Shown here in pieces: positions 37,001 to 45,042 of a stretch of 64,000 bases of DNA (position 1 is its first letter; each line of letters opens with the position of its first letter). The notes beneath the pieces are model-generated. The model did not search any database and was not told the DNA's origin. It saw only the letters and a list, made by a program, of their open reading frames with translations. The DNA comes from Pseudorhodoferax sp. Leaf265 (GTDB lineage Bacteria > Pseudomonadota > Gammaproteobacteria > Burkholderiales > Burkholderiaceae_C): assembly GCF_001422365.1 (NCBI RefSeq), contig NZ_LMMT01000038.1, positions 257,044-321,043 on the forward strand. Direction: 5' to 3'. The position numbers and the translations under genes are program-made.

Positions 37001-37631
37001 CGTGGAGTTCCTGACCGGTTACCAGAATGCGGCCTACGCCGCCGAGTACCAGGCCTTCGTCGAGAAGGTGCGCGCGCGCGAGCAAGCCATGGGCGCGCCC
37101 AGGCATCTTCCGCTCAGCGAGGCCGTGGCACGCTACCTGTTCAAGCTGATGGCCTACAAGGACGAGTACGAGGTGGCGCGGCTGCACACCGATCCGGCCT
37201 TCCTGGCCCGCGTGCATGGCATGTTCGAAGGCGACTACACACTGAACTACCATCTGGCGCCACCCATGACGGCGAAGAAGAACGCCAAGGGCGAGCTGCA
37301 AAAGCGCAAGTTCGGCCCCTCCATGCTGACCGGCTTCAAGATCCTGGCCAGGTTCAAGGGTCTGCGCGGCACGGTGCTCGACGTGTTCGGTCGCACCGAG
37401 GAGCGGCGGACCGAGCGCGCGCTGGTCAAAGAGTACCGCGCCAGCATCGACGAGGTGCTGGCCGGCCTGAACGCCGCCAACCACGCCGTGGCGCTGGACA
37501 TCGCGCGCATCCCCGAGCAGATCAAGGGCTACGGCCATGTGAAGGAGCGCAACCTGGCGGCAGCCCGCCAGAAGTGGGCGCAGCTGCAGGCCGCGTTCCG
37601 CGATCCGTCCAGCCAGGCGCGCGCCGCCTGA
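34023..37631 (+). CDS. Indolepyruvate ferredoxin oxidoreductase, fused alpha-beta (IorA-IorB)
   Basis: A 1202-residue fused 2-oxoacid oxidoreductase that oxidatively decarboxylates aryl-pyruvates (indolepyruvate, phenylpyruvate) to acyl-CoA with ferredoxin as acceptor. Order of parts: N-terminal pyrimidine-binding region (GYRGSPLGGYDQAL, residues about 60-75), TPP-binding GDGTYFHSG...NITYKILYNDAVAMTGGQ near 535-575, two cysteine clusters for iron-sulfur centres (CEGCGDCSVQSNC near 675 and CNKDMSCLKGFCP near 709), then the IorB-like domain with GVGGTGVITIGQLL near 766. RBS GGAG lies about 10 bp before ATG 34023. A run of eight Gs at 36425-36432 is in frame. Divergent from Lrp. Confidence 0.9.
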   Translation: MNAPLPEHIRKALETVTLDDKYSLDHGRAFMSGVQALVKLPMLQRLRDAQVGKNTAGFISGYRGSPLGGYDQALWKASKFLKAQNIVFQPGVNEELAATALWGTQQLGFSPPGTNRFDGVFGIWYGKGPGVDRCSDVFKHANMAGTTPWGGVIAVAGDDHISKSSTAAHQSDHIFKACGLPVFFPANVQEILDLGIHAFAMSRFSGVWSGMKTIQEIVESSATAMIDPERVQIRIPTDFEMPPGGVHIRWPDHALEQEARLFHYKWYAALAYIRANKLNYNVIEGANDRYGLIASGKAYNDTRQALLDLGLDDASCRQLGIRLHKVGVVWPLEAQLTRDFATGMQEILVVEEKRQVIEYQLKEELYNWRSDVRPNVLGKFNEVAGDFSGGEWSMANPTANTLLRANADLSPALIAKALAQRLQKTGVLAAGGADMVARVDAQLAILEAKERSMQVLEVGGVQGADRLPWFCSGCPHNTSTKVPEGSRAMGGIGCHFMATWMDRSTIGFTQMGGEGVPWVGQQPFTTDQHIFANLGDGTYFHSGLLAIRQSIAAGVNITYKILYNDAVAMTGGQQVGERPEGHSVLQIAESLHAEGAKKVVVVTDEPEKYQGVAIPGDQVTVHHRDRLDEIQREFRAIAGTTAIIYDQTCATEKRRRRKRGTAVDPAKRVVINELVCEGCGDCSVQSNCLSVEPLETDFGRKRTINQSTCNKDMSCLKGFCPSFVTVEGGKLKGKSKAQAPSPFELGALPEPQLPAVSGTWGIVVAGVGGTGVITIGQLLGVAAHLEGKGIVTQDAAGLAQKGGATWSHVLIGNHQDDIRTTRVSMAAADLVLGCDPLVAANKESTMRMRGGRTHVALNVHGAPTAAFVKNIEWQNPADACAAELAQIVGEAGLGRFDADAAATKLMGDTIYVNPMMLGYAWQKGWIPLAFDSLMRAIELNAVAVAQNKAAFAWGRRAAAEPAAMEQLLSGAGGKVQVIDFKKRETLEQMVARRVEFLTGYQNAAYAAEYQAFVEKVRAREQAMGAPRHLPLSEAVARYLFKLMAYKDEYEVARLHTDPAFLARVHGMFEGDYTLNYHLAPPMTAKKNAKGELQKRKFGPSMLTGFKILARFKGLRGTVLDVFGRTEERRTERALVKEYRASIDEVLAGLNAANHAVALDIARIPEQIKGYGHVKERNLAAARQKWAQLQAAFRDPSSQARAA

Positions 37632-37640
37632 GGCCCTGCC

Positions 37641-37665
37641 CCCGGCCGGCCTTATGCCGGCTGGG
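37641..37665. other. Strong hairpin after the oxidoreductase gene
   Basis: CCCGGCCGGC (37641-37650) pairs with GCCGGCTGGG (37656-37665) around a 5-base loop CTTAT, with one G-T wobble. No T-tract follows, so it is not a classic intrinsic terminator; it may stabilise the 3' end or assist Rho-dependent termination before yajC. Confidence 0.5.
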
Positions 37666-37694
37666 GCCTCCGCGCCCCGCCCGGGCCGGCGGCA

Positions 37695-37700
37695 TACAAT
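37695..37700 (+). promoter_or_regulatory. Candidate -10 box for yajC-secD-secF
   Basis: TACAAT about 100 bp upstream of the yajC GTG start, within a GC-rich spacer. No clear -35 element is seen. Confidence 0.35.
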
Positions 37701-37795
37701 CGCCTGTTTTTCGCCCGCTTCGTGCGTTTACTGCGCGCGGCGTTGCGCGCATTCGTGCGCTTTTCGATCTTTGCATCCTCGTCTGGAGACGCTTC

Positions 37796-38131
37796 GTGCT
37801 GATTTCTTCCGCTTTTGCCCAAACCGCGCCTGCTGCAGCTTCCGGTGGTGGCGACCTGATGTCGTCCTTGGGCAGCATGCTGCCGCTGCTGCTGATGTTC
37901 GTGGTGCTGTACTTCATCATGATCCGTCCGCAGATGAAGAAGCAGAAGGAGCACCGCGCCATGATCGACGCGCTGGCCAAGGGCGACGAGATCGCCACCG
38001 CCGGCGGGCTGATCGGCAGGGTGACCAAGCTGGGCGAAGGTTCGCTGAGCGTGGAGATCGCCACGGGCGTGGAGGTGCAGCTGCAGCGCCACGCCGTGGT
38101 GCAGGTGCTGCCCAAGGGCACCCTCAAGTAA
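37796..38131 (+). CDS. yajC: Preprotein translocase accessory protein YajC
   Basis: Small inner-membrane partner of SecDF, 111 residues. The single membrane segment is MLPLLLMFVVLYFIMIRPQMKK (about residues 22-43), followed by the cytoplasmic domain KEHRAMIDALAKGDEIATAGGLIGRV. The start is a GTG at 37796, preceded by GGAG at 37784-37787, because no ATG sits upstream of the membrane segment at a suitable distance. First gene of yajC-secD-secF. Confidence 0.93.
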   Translation: MLISSAFAQTAPAAASGGGDLMSSLGSMLPLLLMFVVLYFIMIRPQMKKQKEHRAMIDALAKGDEIATAGGLIGRVTKLGEGSLSVEIATGVEVQLQRHAVVQVLPKGTLK

Positions 38132-38173
38132 TTCCTGTCTGTCTGGAAGGCGCCTTGCGGCGCGCGAGCGATC

Positions 38174-40057
38174 ATGAACCGTTATCCGGTATGGAAGTAC
38201 GTGACCATCGTGGTCGTGCTGCTGCTGGGGCTGATCTACGCCCTGCCCAATTTCTACGGCGAAGCGCCGGCCGTGCAGGTGTCTGCCGGCAAGGCCAGCG
38301 TGAAGGTGGATGCCGCCACGCGTGAGCGCGTCGAGCAGATCCTGAAAGAGGCGGGTGCCACGCCCGACCTGGTGTCGCTGGACGGCGGCTCGGTGCGCGC
38401 GCGCTTCGCGACGCCGGACGAGCAGCTCAAGGCGCGCGACGCGCTGCAGCGCGCGCTGGTGCCCGACACGGCCGACCCGTCCTACGTGGTGGCGCTGAAC
38501 CTCGTGCCGCGTTCGCCGGCTTGGCTGGCCGCACTCAACGCCCACCCCATGTACCTGGGCCTGGACCTGCGCGGCGGCGTGGACTTCCTGCTGCAGGTGG
38601 ACATGAAGGGTGCCATCGACAAGCGCGCCGAATCCTTCGCTGGCGACCTGCGCACGGCGCTGCGCGACAAGAACATCCGCGGTGCCTCGGTCAACCGCAG
38701 CGGCCAGAACGTGGAAATCACCTTCCGCGACGCGCAGGCGCTGGCCGCGGCCAGGAACGTGATCCAGGACCAGTTCCCCGACCTGTCGTCCACCGACAGC
38801 CAGGAAGGCAACACCTGGAGACTGGTCGCCAGCATCAAGCCGGAGGCCGCGCGCCGCCTGCAGGACGCCGCGCTCAAGCAGAACATCACCACGCTGCACA
38901 ACCGGATCAACGAACTCGGCGTGGCCGAGCCTGTGATCCAGCAGCAGGGCCTGGAACGCATCGTGGTCCAGTTGCCCGGCGTGCAGGACACGGCCAAGGC
39001 CAAGGACATCCTGGGCCGCACGGCCACGCTGGAGGTGCGCCTGGTCGACGAGAGCACCGAGGCGCGCAGCGCCGAGACCGGCAGCGGCGCCGTGCCGTTC
39101 GGCTCCGAGCGCTACCCGGACCGCGCCGGCCAGAACGTCATCGTCAAGCGCCAGGTGGTGCTGACCGGCGAGAACCTGACCGACGCCCAGCCCGGCTTCG
39201 ACAGCCAGACCCAGCAGCCCACCGTCAACCTGACGCTGGACGCCAAGGGCGCCCGCATCTTCAAGGACGTCACGCGCGAGAACATCAACAAGCGCATGGC
39301 CATCATCCTGTTCGAGAAGGGGCGCGGCGAGGTCGTCACCGCGCCCGTGATCCGCACCGAGATCGCCGGCGGCCGTGTGCAGATCTCCGGCAGCATGACC
39401 ACCACCGAAGCCAACGACACGGCGCTGCTGCTGCGCGCCGGCTCGCTGGCCGCGCCGATGGAGATCATCCAGGAGCGCACCATCGGCCCGAGCCTGGGCG
39501 CCGACAACATCAGCAAGGGCTTCAACAGCGTGCTGTACGGTTTCCTGGCCATCATGGTGTTCATGTGCGCCTATTACGCGCTGTTCGGCGTGTTCTCGTC
39601 GATCGCGCTGGCGTTCAACCTGCTGCTGCTGGTGGCCGTGCTGTCCATGTTGCAGGCCACGCTCACGCTGCCCGGCATCGCTGCCATGGCACTGGCCATC
39701 GGCGTGGCCATCGACTCGAACGTGCTGATCAACGAGCGTGTGCGCGAGGAGCTGCGCACCGGGGCCTCGCCACAGGCCGCCATCCACGCGGGCTACGACC
39801 GCGCCTGGGGCACCATCCTGGACTCCAACGTCACCACGCTGATCGCCGGCGTGGCGCTGCTGGCCTTCGGCTCCGGCCCGATCCGCGGCTTCGCCGTGGT
39901 GCACTGCCTGGGCATCGTGACCTCCATGTTCTCGGCCGTGTTCTTCTCGCGCGCGCTGGTAAACCTCTGGTATGGCCGGCAGAAGAAGCTCAAGAGCGTG
40001 TCCATCGGTACCGTCTGGCGGCCCGAGTCGGACCCCCAGGCTGTGCCGGCCAAGTAA
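38174..40057 (+). CDS. secD: Protein translocase subunit SecD
   Basis: RND-like membrane subunit that uses the proton gradient to pull proteins out of the SecYEG channel, 627 residues. One N-terminal membrane segment (about residues 7-25), a large periplasmic P1 domain with GLDLRGGVDFLLQVDMKGA, and a C-terminal five-helix membrane domain from about residue 445, with AIDSNVLINERVREEL holding the conserved charged residue. Upstream of secF by 15 bp. Confidence 0.96.
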   Translation: MNRYPVWKYVTIVVVLLLGLIYALPNFYGEAPAVQVSAGKASVKVDAATRERVEQILKEAGATPDLVSLDGGSVRARFATPDEQLKARDALQRALVPDTADPSYVVALNLVPRSPAWLAALNAHPMYLGLDLRGGVDFLLQVDMKGAIDKRAESFAGDLRTALRDKNIRGASVNRSGQNVEITFRDAQALAAARNVIQDQFPDLSSTDSQEGNTWRLVASIKPEAARRLQDAALKQNITTLHNRINELGVAEPVIQQQGLERIVVQLPGVQDTAKAKDILGRTATLEVRLVDESTEARSAETGSGAVPFGSERYPDRAGQNVIVKRQVVLTGENLTDAQPGFDSQTQQPTVNLTLDAKGARIFKDVTRENINKRMAIILFEKGRGEVVTAPVIRTEIAGGRVQISGSMTTTEANDTALLLRAGSLAAPMEIIQERTIGPSLGADNISKGFNSVLYGFLAIMVFMCAYYALFGVFSSIALAFNLLLLVAVLSMLQATLTLPGIAAMALAIGVAIDSNVLINERVREELRTGASPQAAIHAGYDRAWGTILDSNVTTLIAGVALLAFGSGPIRGFAVVHCLGIVTSMFSAVFFSRALVNLWYGRQKKLKSVSIGTVWRPESDPQAVPAK

Positions 40058-40072
40058 AGGCGGGAGAGAAGA

Positions 40073-41023
40073 ATGGAATTTTTCCGCATCCGCAAGACCA
40101 TCCCGTTCATGCGCCACGCGCTGGTGCTGAACGCGATCTCGTTCCTGACCTTCGCGCTGGCCGTGTTCTTCCTGTTCCACCGCGGGCTGCACCTGTCGGT
40201 GGAGTTCACGGGCGGTACCGTGATGGAAGTGGCCTACGAGCAATCGGCCGACATCGGCAAGGTGCGCGAAACCATCGGCACGCTCGGCTACTCCGAGGTG
40301 CTGGTGCAGGCCTACGGCTCCTCGCGCGACGTGCAGATCCGCCTGCCCGCGCGCAAGGACATGAATGCGACCCAGCAGAGCGACCAGGTCGTCCAGGCGC
40401 TCAAGGCGGTGGACCCCGGCGTCACGCTGCGCGGCGTGGAGTTCGTCGGCCCGCAGGTCGGCGAGGAGCTGACCACCAACGGCCTGAAGGCGCTGGCCAT
40501 GGTGGTGATCGGCATCATGGTCTACCTGGCGTTCCGCTTCGAGTGGAAGTTCGCCGTGTCCACGGTCTTCGCCAACCTGCACGACGTGGTCATCATTCTG
40601 GGCTTCTTCGCCTTCTTCCAGTGGGAGTTCTCACTGGCGGTGCTGGCGGCCGTGCTGGCGGTGCTGGGCTACTCGGTCAACGAGTCGGTCGTGATCTTCG
40701 ACCGCGTGCGCGAGAACTTCCGGCGCTACCGCAAGCTGACCACGCAGGAAGTGATCGACTCGGCCATCACCAGCACCATCAGCCGCACCATCATCACCCA
40801 CGGTTCGACGCAGCTGGTGGTGCTGTCCATGTTCTTCTTCGGCGGCCCCACGCTGCATTACTTCGCACTGGCCTTGACCATCGGCATCTGCTTCGGCATC
40901 TACTCGTCGTGCTTCGTCGCGGCGGCCATCGCGATGTGGCTGGGTGTCAAGCGCGAGGATCTGGTGAAAGTCGCCAGGAAGGATGAAGATCCGAACGACC
41001 CGAATTCGGGCGCCGTCGTCTAG
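40073..41023 (+). CDS. secF: Protein translocase subunit SecF
   Basis: Partner of SecD, 316 residues with six membrane helices. Motifs include LSVEFTGGTVMEV near residue 42, GFFAFFQWEFSLAVLAAVLAVLGYSVNESVVIFDRVREN (about 177-215) with the conserved NESVVIFDR, and TIISRTIITH-like STISRTIITHGSTQL. The C-terminal tail is acidic and polar. Completes the SecDF-YajC operon. Confidence 0.96.
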   Translation: MEFFRIRKTIPFMRHALVLNAISFLTFALAVFFLFHRGLHLSVEFTGGTVMEVAYEQSADIGKVRETIGTLGYSEVLVQAYGSSRDVQIRLPARKDMNATQQSDQVVQALKAVDPGVTLRGVEFVGPQVGEELTTNGLKALAMVVIGIMVYLAFRFEWKFAVSTVFANLHDVVIILGFFAFFQWEFSLAVLAAVLAVLGYSVNESVVIFDRVRENFRRYRKLTTQEVIDSAITSTISRTIITHGSTQLVVLSMFFFGGPTLHYFALALTIGICFGIYSSCFVAAAIAMWLGVKREDLVKVARKDEDPNDPNSGAVV

Positions 41024-41044
41024 AAGGGCAGCCACCGAACGTCC

Positions 41045-43396
41045 ATGTCCACCACCGCCACTCCCGACCATCCGCTAGCCCGGCGCACGCGCCAGCATTT
41101 CGTGGCCGAACTCAGCCGCCGCCTGGGCGAGGTCGGTGCCGCGGTCAAGGAACGCCTGACGCAGGCGCTGGAGCAGGTCAGCTCGGTACGCGAGATGCAG
41201 GAGCGGCGCGACGCGTGGACGCTGTTCCAGAGCCATGGCCGCGCCTGGGAAGAGGCCGTGGCTGCTGCCTGGCAGCGCGCGGCCCGGGCCGATCCGGCGG
41301 CCGTGCCGTCCAAGCCGGTGCCGCCGGTGCTCGAGTTGACGCTGGTCGGCGACGACGTCGTCGAGAACAAGATCCTGGCCTCGCGCCTGGCGCTGGCCCT
41401 GCAGGAACGCATCGGTGGGCCGCTGGCCGAATTGTGCGTTCGGGTGCAGCAGCTCGAAAAGAGCGACGAGCTCGGGCCGGACGACGTGCTGCGGCCCGAG
41501 ACCCTGATGCGGTTGCTGATCGAGCAATGGCTGGCAACCCGCCTGCCGCGTGCCAGCCTCTTGCTCGTGGTCGAGACCCTGCAGCGCGAACTGGCTGCCC
41601 ATGTGCTGGATGCCTGCAAGTCCTGCGAGGCCCTGCTGGTGTCTTCGGGCGTGCAGACCGACGGCGAGACCAAGTACCGCGTGCGCCTGACGCAGATGTC
41701 TTCCGCTTCTCCGGGGCAGCATGCGGCCCAGGCACGGCGCGAAGCGCCGACCGGCCAGGACGCGCTGGACAGCGTGCTGCCCGACCCTGCGCGCCGCGGC
41801 CCCGACACCGCGCAGCCGCTTGCGCGCGACGATGGCCAGCGCAACCGCCACCTCGCCGACGGCCAGATGGTGGCTGCCATGTCGCCGCTGGCGCGCGCGC
41901 GCCGCCGTGCCCAGGGCGTGCTGGGCCAGCTGCGCCGCGTGCTGAGCGAGCAGACCGCCGGCATCTTCGAGGCCACCGCCAAGCAGGAGATCACGCCGAC
42001 GCTGGCCCACGCACTGCAGCGCAGCCAGAGCATGGTCGACCCCGACATGCTGATCGGCGACACCGAATCGGCCGACGGCGTGGCCTACACCCAGGCCAGC
42101 GTGGTCCGCGTGGCTGGCGTGCTGCGCGAGCGCTCCAACGAACTCAAGAAGAAGGCCTCCACCGATGGTGAGAAGGCCACCATCGAGATCGTGGCGTTGA
42201 TGTTCCAGAGCATCCTGGCCGAGGAGCGCATCCCGGCGGCGGTGCGCGTCTGGTTCGCGCGGCTGCAGCTGCCGGTGCTGCGCGTGGCGCTGGCCGAGCC
42301 CGAGTTCTTCGGCACGCTGAACCATCCGGCGCGCCAGCTGATCGACCGCATGGGTTCCTGTGCGCTGGGCTTCGATGCCCATGCCATCGGCGGCAGTGCG
42401 CTGGAGGCCGAGATCCGGCGCGTGGTGCAGGTCATCGAGCAGTACCCGGAGACCGGCCGGCGCGTGTTCCAGCTGGTCTACGACGAGTTCCAGAAGTTCC
42501 TGTCCAAGTACCTGACGGAGAAAGGCGCGGCCTCCAAGGTGGTCAGCGTCGCGCAGCAGGTCGAGCAGAAGGAGACGCTCGCGATCCAGTACACGATCGA
42601 GCTGCGCAACATGCTCAAGGACATGCCGGTGCGCGACGAGGTGCGCGAGTTCCTGTTCAAGGTCTGGGCCGAGGTGCTGGCCATGGCCGCCGTGCGCAAG
42701 GGCGCGCAGGACGAGGAGACCGTGGCCTTCAAGCGCTCGGCCGCCGACCTGGTCTGGGCCGCCAGCGCCAAGCCCAACCGGGCCGACCGCGCGCGCGTCA
42801 TCCAGAGCCTGCCGGCGCTGCTGCAGCGCCTGCGCCAGGGCATGACGCTGCTGGGCCTGTCCTCGCCGGTGCAGGAAGGCCACATCAAGCGCATCAGCGA
42901 CACGTTGGCCGACGCCTTCATGTCCAAGACCGAGGCGATTCCGCAAGCCCGCATCGACATGATGGCCCAGCGCCTGGCCAACCTGGAGGATTTCGTCAGC
43001 GACGAGAGCATGGGTGACCTGCCGCTGGACGCCGACAGCATCGAACTCATGCTGGGCATCGACGCCTCGTCCATCGACGTGATCCCGGATGCCGGCGCCA
43101 AGCCCAGCGAAGCCATGCTGGCCTGGGCGCACGAACTGCAACTGGGCCACTGGTTCACGCTGGACCACAACCAGAAGATCAGCCAGGTGCAGCTGGCCTG
43201 GCGCAGCGAACGCAGGCAACTGTTCCTGTTCGCGGCCATGGACGGCCGCAGCACGCTGATCCAGGCCAAGCGCCTGGCCGCCTACCTGCAGGCTGGCCTG
43301 CTGATCCCGCAGGAAGAGGAAGCGCTCACCTTGCGCGCGACGCGCCAGGCGCTCGAAAAGCTGGACGCCAACCCGGGGCGGCTGCTGGCGGTTTGA
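41045..43396 (+). CDS. DUF1631 family protein
   Basis: A 783-residue cytoplasmic protein of the DUF1631 family, common in beta- and gamma-proteobacteria and without an established function. It is mainly alpha-helical and charged. The family core lies at about residues 335-640 (VRVWFARLQLPVLRVALAEPEFF, HPARQLIDRMGSCALG), and a PilZ-like C-terminal segment from about 690 (GHWFTLDHNQKISQVQLAWRS, RQLFLFAAMDGRSTLIQAKRLAAYL) suggests possible nucleotide or cyclic-di-GMP sensing; that is inference. Starts 21 bp after secF. Confidence 0.82.
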   Translation: MSTTATPDHPLARRTRQHFVAELSRRLGEVGAAVKERLTQALEQVSSVREMQERRDAWTLFQSHGRAWEEAVAAAWQRAARADPAAVPSKPVPPVLELTLVGDDVVENKILASRLALALQERIGGPLAELCVRVQQLEKSDELGPDDVLRPETLMRLLIEQWLATRLPRASLLLVVETLQRELAAHVLDACKSCEALLVSSGVQTDGETKYRVRLTQMSSASPGQHAAQARREAPTGQDALDSVLPDPARRGPDTAQPLARDDGQRNRHLADGQMVAAMSPLARARRRAQGVLGQLRRVLSEQTAGIFEATAKQEITPTLAHALQRSQSMVDPDMLIGDTESADGVAYTQASVVRVAGVLRERSNELKKKASTDGEKATIEIVALMFQSILAEERIPAAVRVWFARLQLPVLRVALAEPEFFGTLNHPARQLIDRMGSCALGFDAHAIGGSALEAEIRRVVQVIEQYPETGRRVFQLVYDEFQKFLSKYLTEKGAASKVVSVAQQVEQKETLAIQYTIELRNMLKDMPVRDEVREFLFKVWAEVLAMAAVRKGAQDEETVAFKRSAADLVWAASAKPNRADRARVIQSLPALLQRLRQGMTLLGLSSPVQEGHIKRISDTLADAFMSKTEAIPQARIDMMAQRLANLEDFVSDESMGDLPLDADSIELMLGIDASSIDVIPDAGAKPSEAMLAWAHELQLGHWFTLDHNQKISQVQLAWRSERRQLFLFAAMDGRSTLIQAKRLAAYLQAGLLIPQEEEALTLRATRQALEKLDANPGRLLAV

Positions 43397-43405
43397 GCAG
43401 CCGCC

Positions 43406-43855
43406 TCAGTGCGCCAGGCGCGCCGAGGTGTCCTGCGACAGCTCGTCCAGCACCAGCGCATCGGGCTCGGTGCCGCTGCTCCAGTAGACCATCAGCACGA
43501 TCATCTTGAACTCGGACAGCGCCACCGGCGCGCCAGGCGCGGCCATGGCCCGATCCACCACGAGCTCGCGCTGCGCCGCCGGCAGCACGCCGGCGCCCTC
43601 GAGCAGGTGCACGAAACCCAGGCATTCCGCGCCCAGATGCTCGCGTTCGGCGGGCGTGTAGACCCGCATGGCCGTGCTGGGCGGCAGCGCCTCGTGCACG
43701 GTGCCGACGCGCAAGCCGCTGAGCCAATCCAGCGCCTGGCTGATTTCCTCGGCCTCGAATCCGACGGCACTGAGCTTGCGGCCCAGCTGCTGCGGTTCGG
43801 GGCAGGCATCGCCGCGCCAGTAGTTTTCGTAGACGTAAGCGAGCACTTCGAACAT
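43406..43855 (-). CDS. smg: DUF494/Smg family protein
   Basis: A 149-residue protein of the Smg (DUF494) family, usually found next to dprA. Motifs are MFEVLAYVYENYW at the N-terminus, LGRKLSAVGFEAEEISQALDWLSGL (about 24-48), and the C-terminal ALSEFKMIVLMVYWSSGTEPD. Function is not settled. Lies 34 bp downstream of dprA on the same strand and is convergent with the DUF1631 gene. Confidence 0.9.
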   Translation of the reverse strand: MFEVLAYVYENYWRGDACPEPQQLGRKLSAVGFEAEEISQALDWLSGLRVGTVHEALPPSTAMRVYTPAEREHLGAECLGFVHLLEGAGVLPAAQRELVVDRAMAAPGAPVALSEFKMIVLMVYWSSGTEPDALVLDELSQDTSARLAH

Positions 43856-43889
43856 GGGCCCAATATAGCGCAGCAGCCTGTCAGGTTTG

Positions 43890-45017
43890 TCAGGCGGCCG
43901 CGAAGCGCTGGAACAGCGCACCGGGCAGGCGCACGATGTGGCCGTCCAGTTCCAGCTCCAGCAGGCGGGCCTGCAGGATCGCGGTCGGCAGGCCGGTGCG
44001 GGCCGCCAGCGCATCCAGGCCCATGGGGTCGAAGCCGATGTGGGCCAGCACGTCGTCGTCGGGCCGCGGTTCGGCCGGCGCAGGGGCCGCGGCCGCTGCG
44101 GTCGCCGCATCGAATTCCTCCAGCACCTCCTCGATCCGGGTGACCAGCTTGGCGCCTTGCTGGATCAGCTGGTGGCAGCCACCCGCCTGCGGCGCATGGA
44201 TGGAGCCGGGGATGGCGAACACCTCCCTGCCTTGCTCCGCCGCCAGCCGCGCGGTGATCAGCGAGCCCGAGCGCAGCGCAGCCTCCACCACCAGCGTGCC
44301 GCGGCTGAGCCCGGCGATCAGGCGGTTGCGGCGCGGAAAATTGGCGGCCAGCGGCGGCGTGCCGAGCGGGTACTCGGACAGCAGCATGCCGCGCGCGGAG
44401 ATGGCGCGGGCCAGCGCGAGGTGGACCTTGGGGTAGACGCTGTCCAGCCCGGTGCCGACCACGGCCACGGTGGCCGGCTGGGACGCGTCGTCGGCCATGC
44501 CTTCCAGCGCGCCTTCGTGCGCCGCCCCGTCCACGCCCTGTGCCAGGCCGGAGACGATGGTCCAGCCGGCCGAGGCGGCCCCGCGCGCGAACTGCCGGGC
44601 ATGGGCCAAGCCCTGGGGTGTGGGCTTGCGGCTGCCCACGATGGCGAGGCCGCGCCCTGCGGCGGCGAAGGCCTGCCAGCGCGCCAGCGCGCCTGTCGCG
44701 TAGAGCAGCAGCGGCGGGTCGGCCATGTTCAGCAGCGCCGCGGGATAGTCGTCCTGGCCTGGCACCAGCACGCGGCGCTGCTCAGGCCGCTGCTGCAGCC
44801 ACTGCCAGGTCTTTTCCAGCAGGTCCGCATGGCCGGCCGGTGGTTCGGCCAGGTGCCGCAGCTGGCGCGCATTCACCACTCGGGCCAGCACGGAAACGTC
44901 CTGCTCGAACACCGCCTGCGGCGTGCCGAAGGCCGTCAGCAGGCGGCGCGCGGCGTCGTTGCCGATCTCCGGCGTGCCCAGCAGCCGGAGCCAGTGGCCG
45001 AGTTCGCTGCGCTCCAT
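43890..45017 (-). CDS. dprA: DNA-processing protein DprA
   Basis: Loads RecA on incoming single-stranded DNA during natural transformation, 375 residues. The Rossmann-fold core includes LAIVGSRKPTPQG (about residues 123-135), VSGLAQGVDGAAHEGAL, VVGTGLDSVYPKVH, LLSEYPLGTPP and FPRRNRLIAGLS. A C-terminal winged-helix domain follows from about 315 (LAHIGFDPMGLDALAARTGLP). Between them is an Ala/Pro-rich linker. In an apparent operon LysM gene-dprA-smg. Confidence 0.95.
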   Translation of the reverse strand: MERSELGHWLRLLGTPEIGNDAARRLLTAFGTPQAVFEQDVSVLARVVNARQLRHLAEPPAGHADLLEKTWQWLQQRPEQRRVLVPGQDDYPAALLNMADPPLLLYATGALARWQAFAAAGRGLAIVGSRKPTPQGLAHARQFARGAASAGWTIVSGLAQGVDGAAHEGALEGMADDASQPATVAVVGTGLDSVYPKVHLALARAISARGMLLSEYPLGTPPLAANFPRRNRLIAGLSRGTLVVEAALRSGSLITARLAAEQGREVFAIPGSIHAPQAGGCHQLIQQGAKLVTRIEEVLEEFDAATAAAAAPAPAEPRPDDDVLAHIGFDPMGLDALAARTGLPTAILQARLLELELDGHIVRLPGALFQRFAAA

Positions 45018-45042
45018 GGGCGGCGCCCTCGGGGCATGGGCC

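Noticed and set aside
33882..37538. A 1218-codon open frame antisense to the indolepyruvate oxidoreductase
   Set aside because: Low-complexity Ala/Arg/His/Gly composition typical of antisense shadows in high-GC genomes; the sense strand encodes a clear enzyme.
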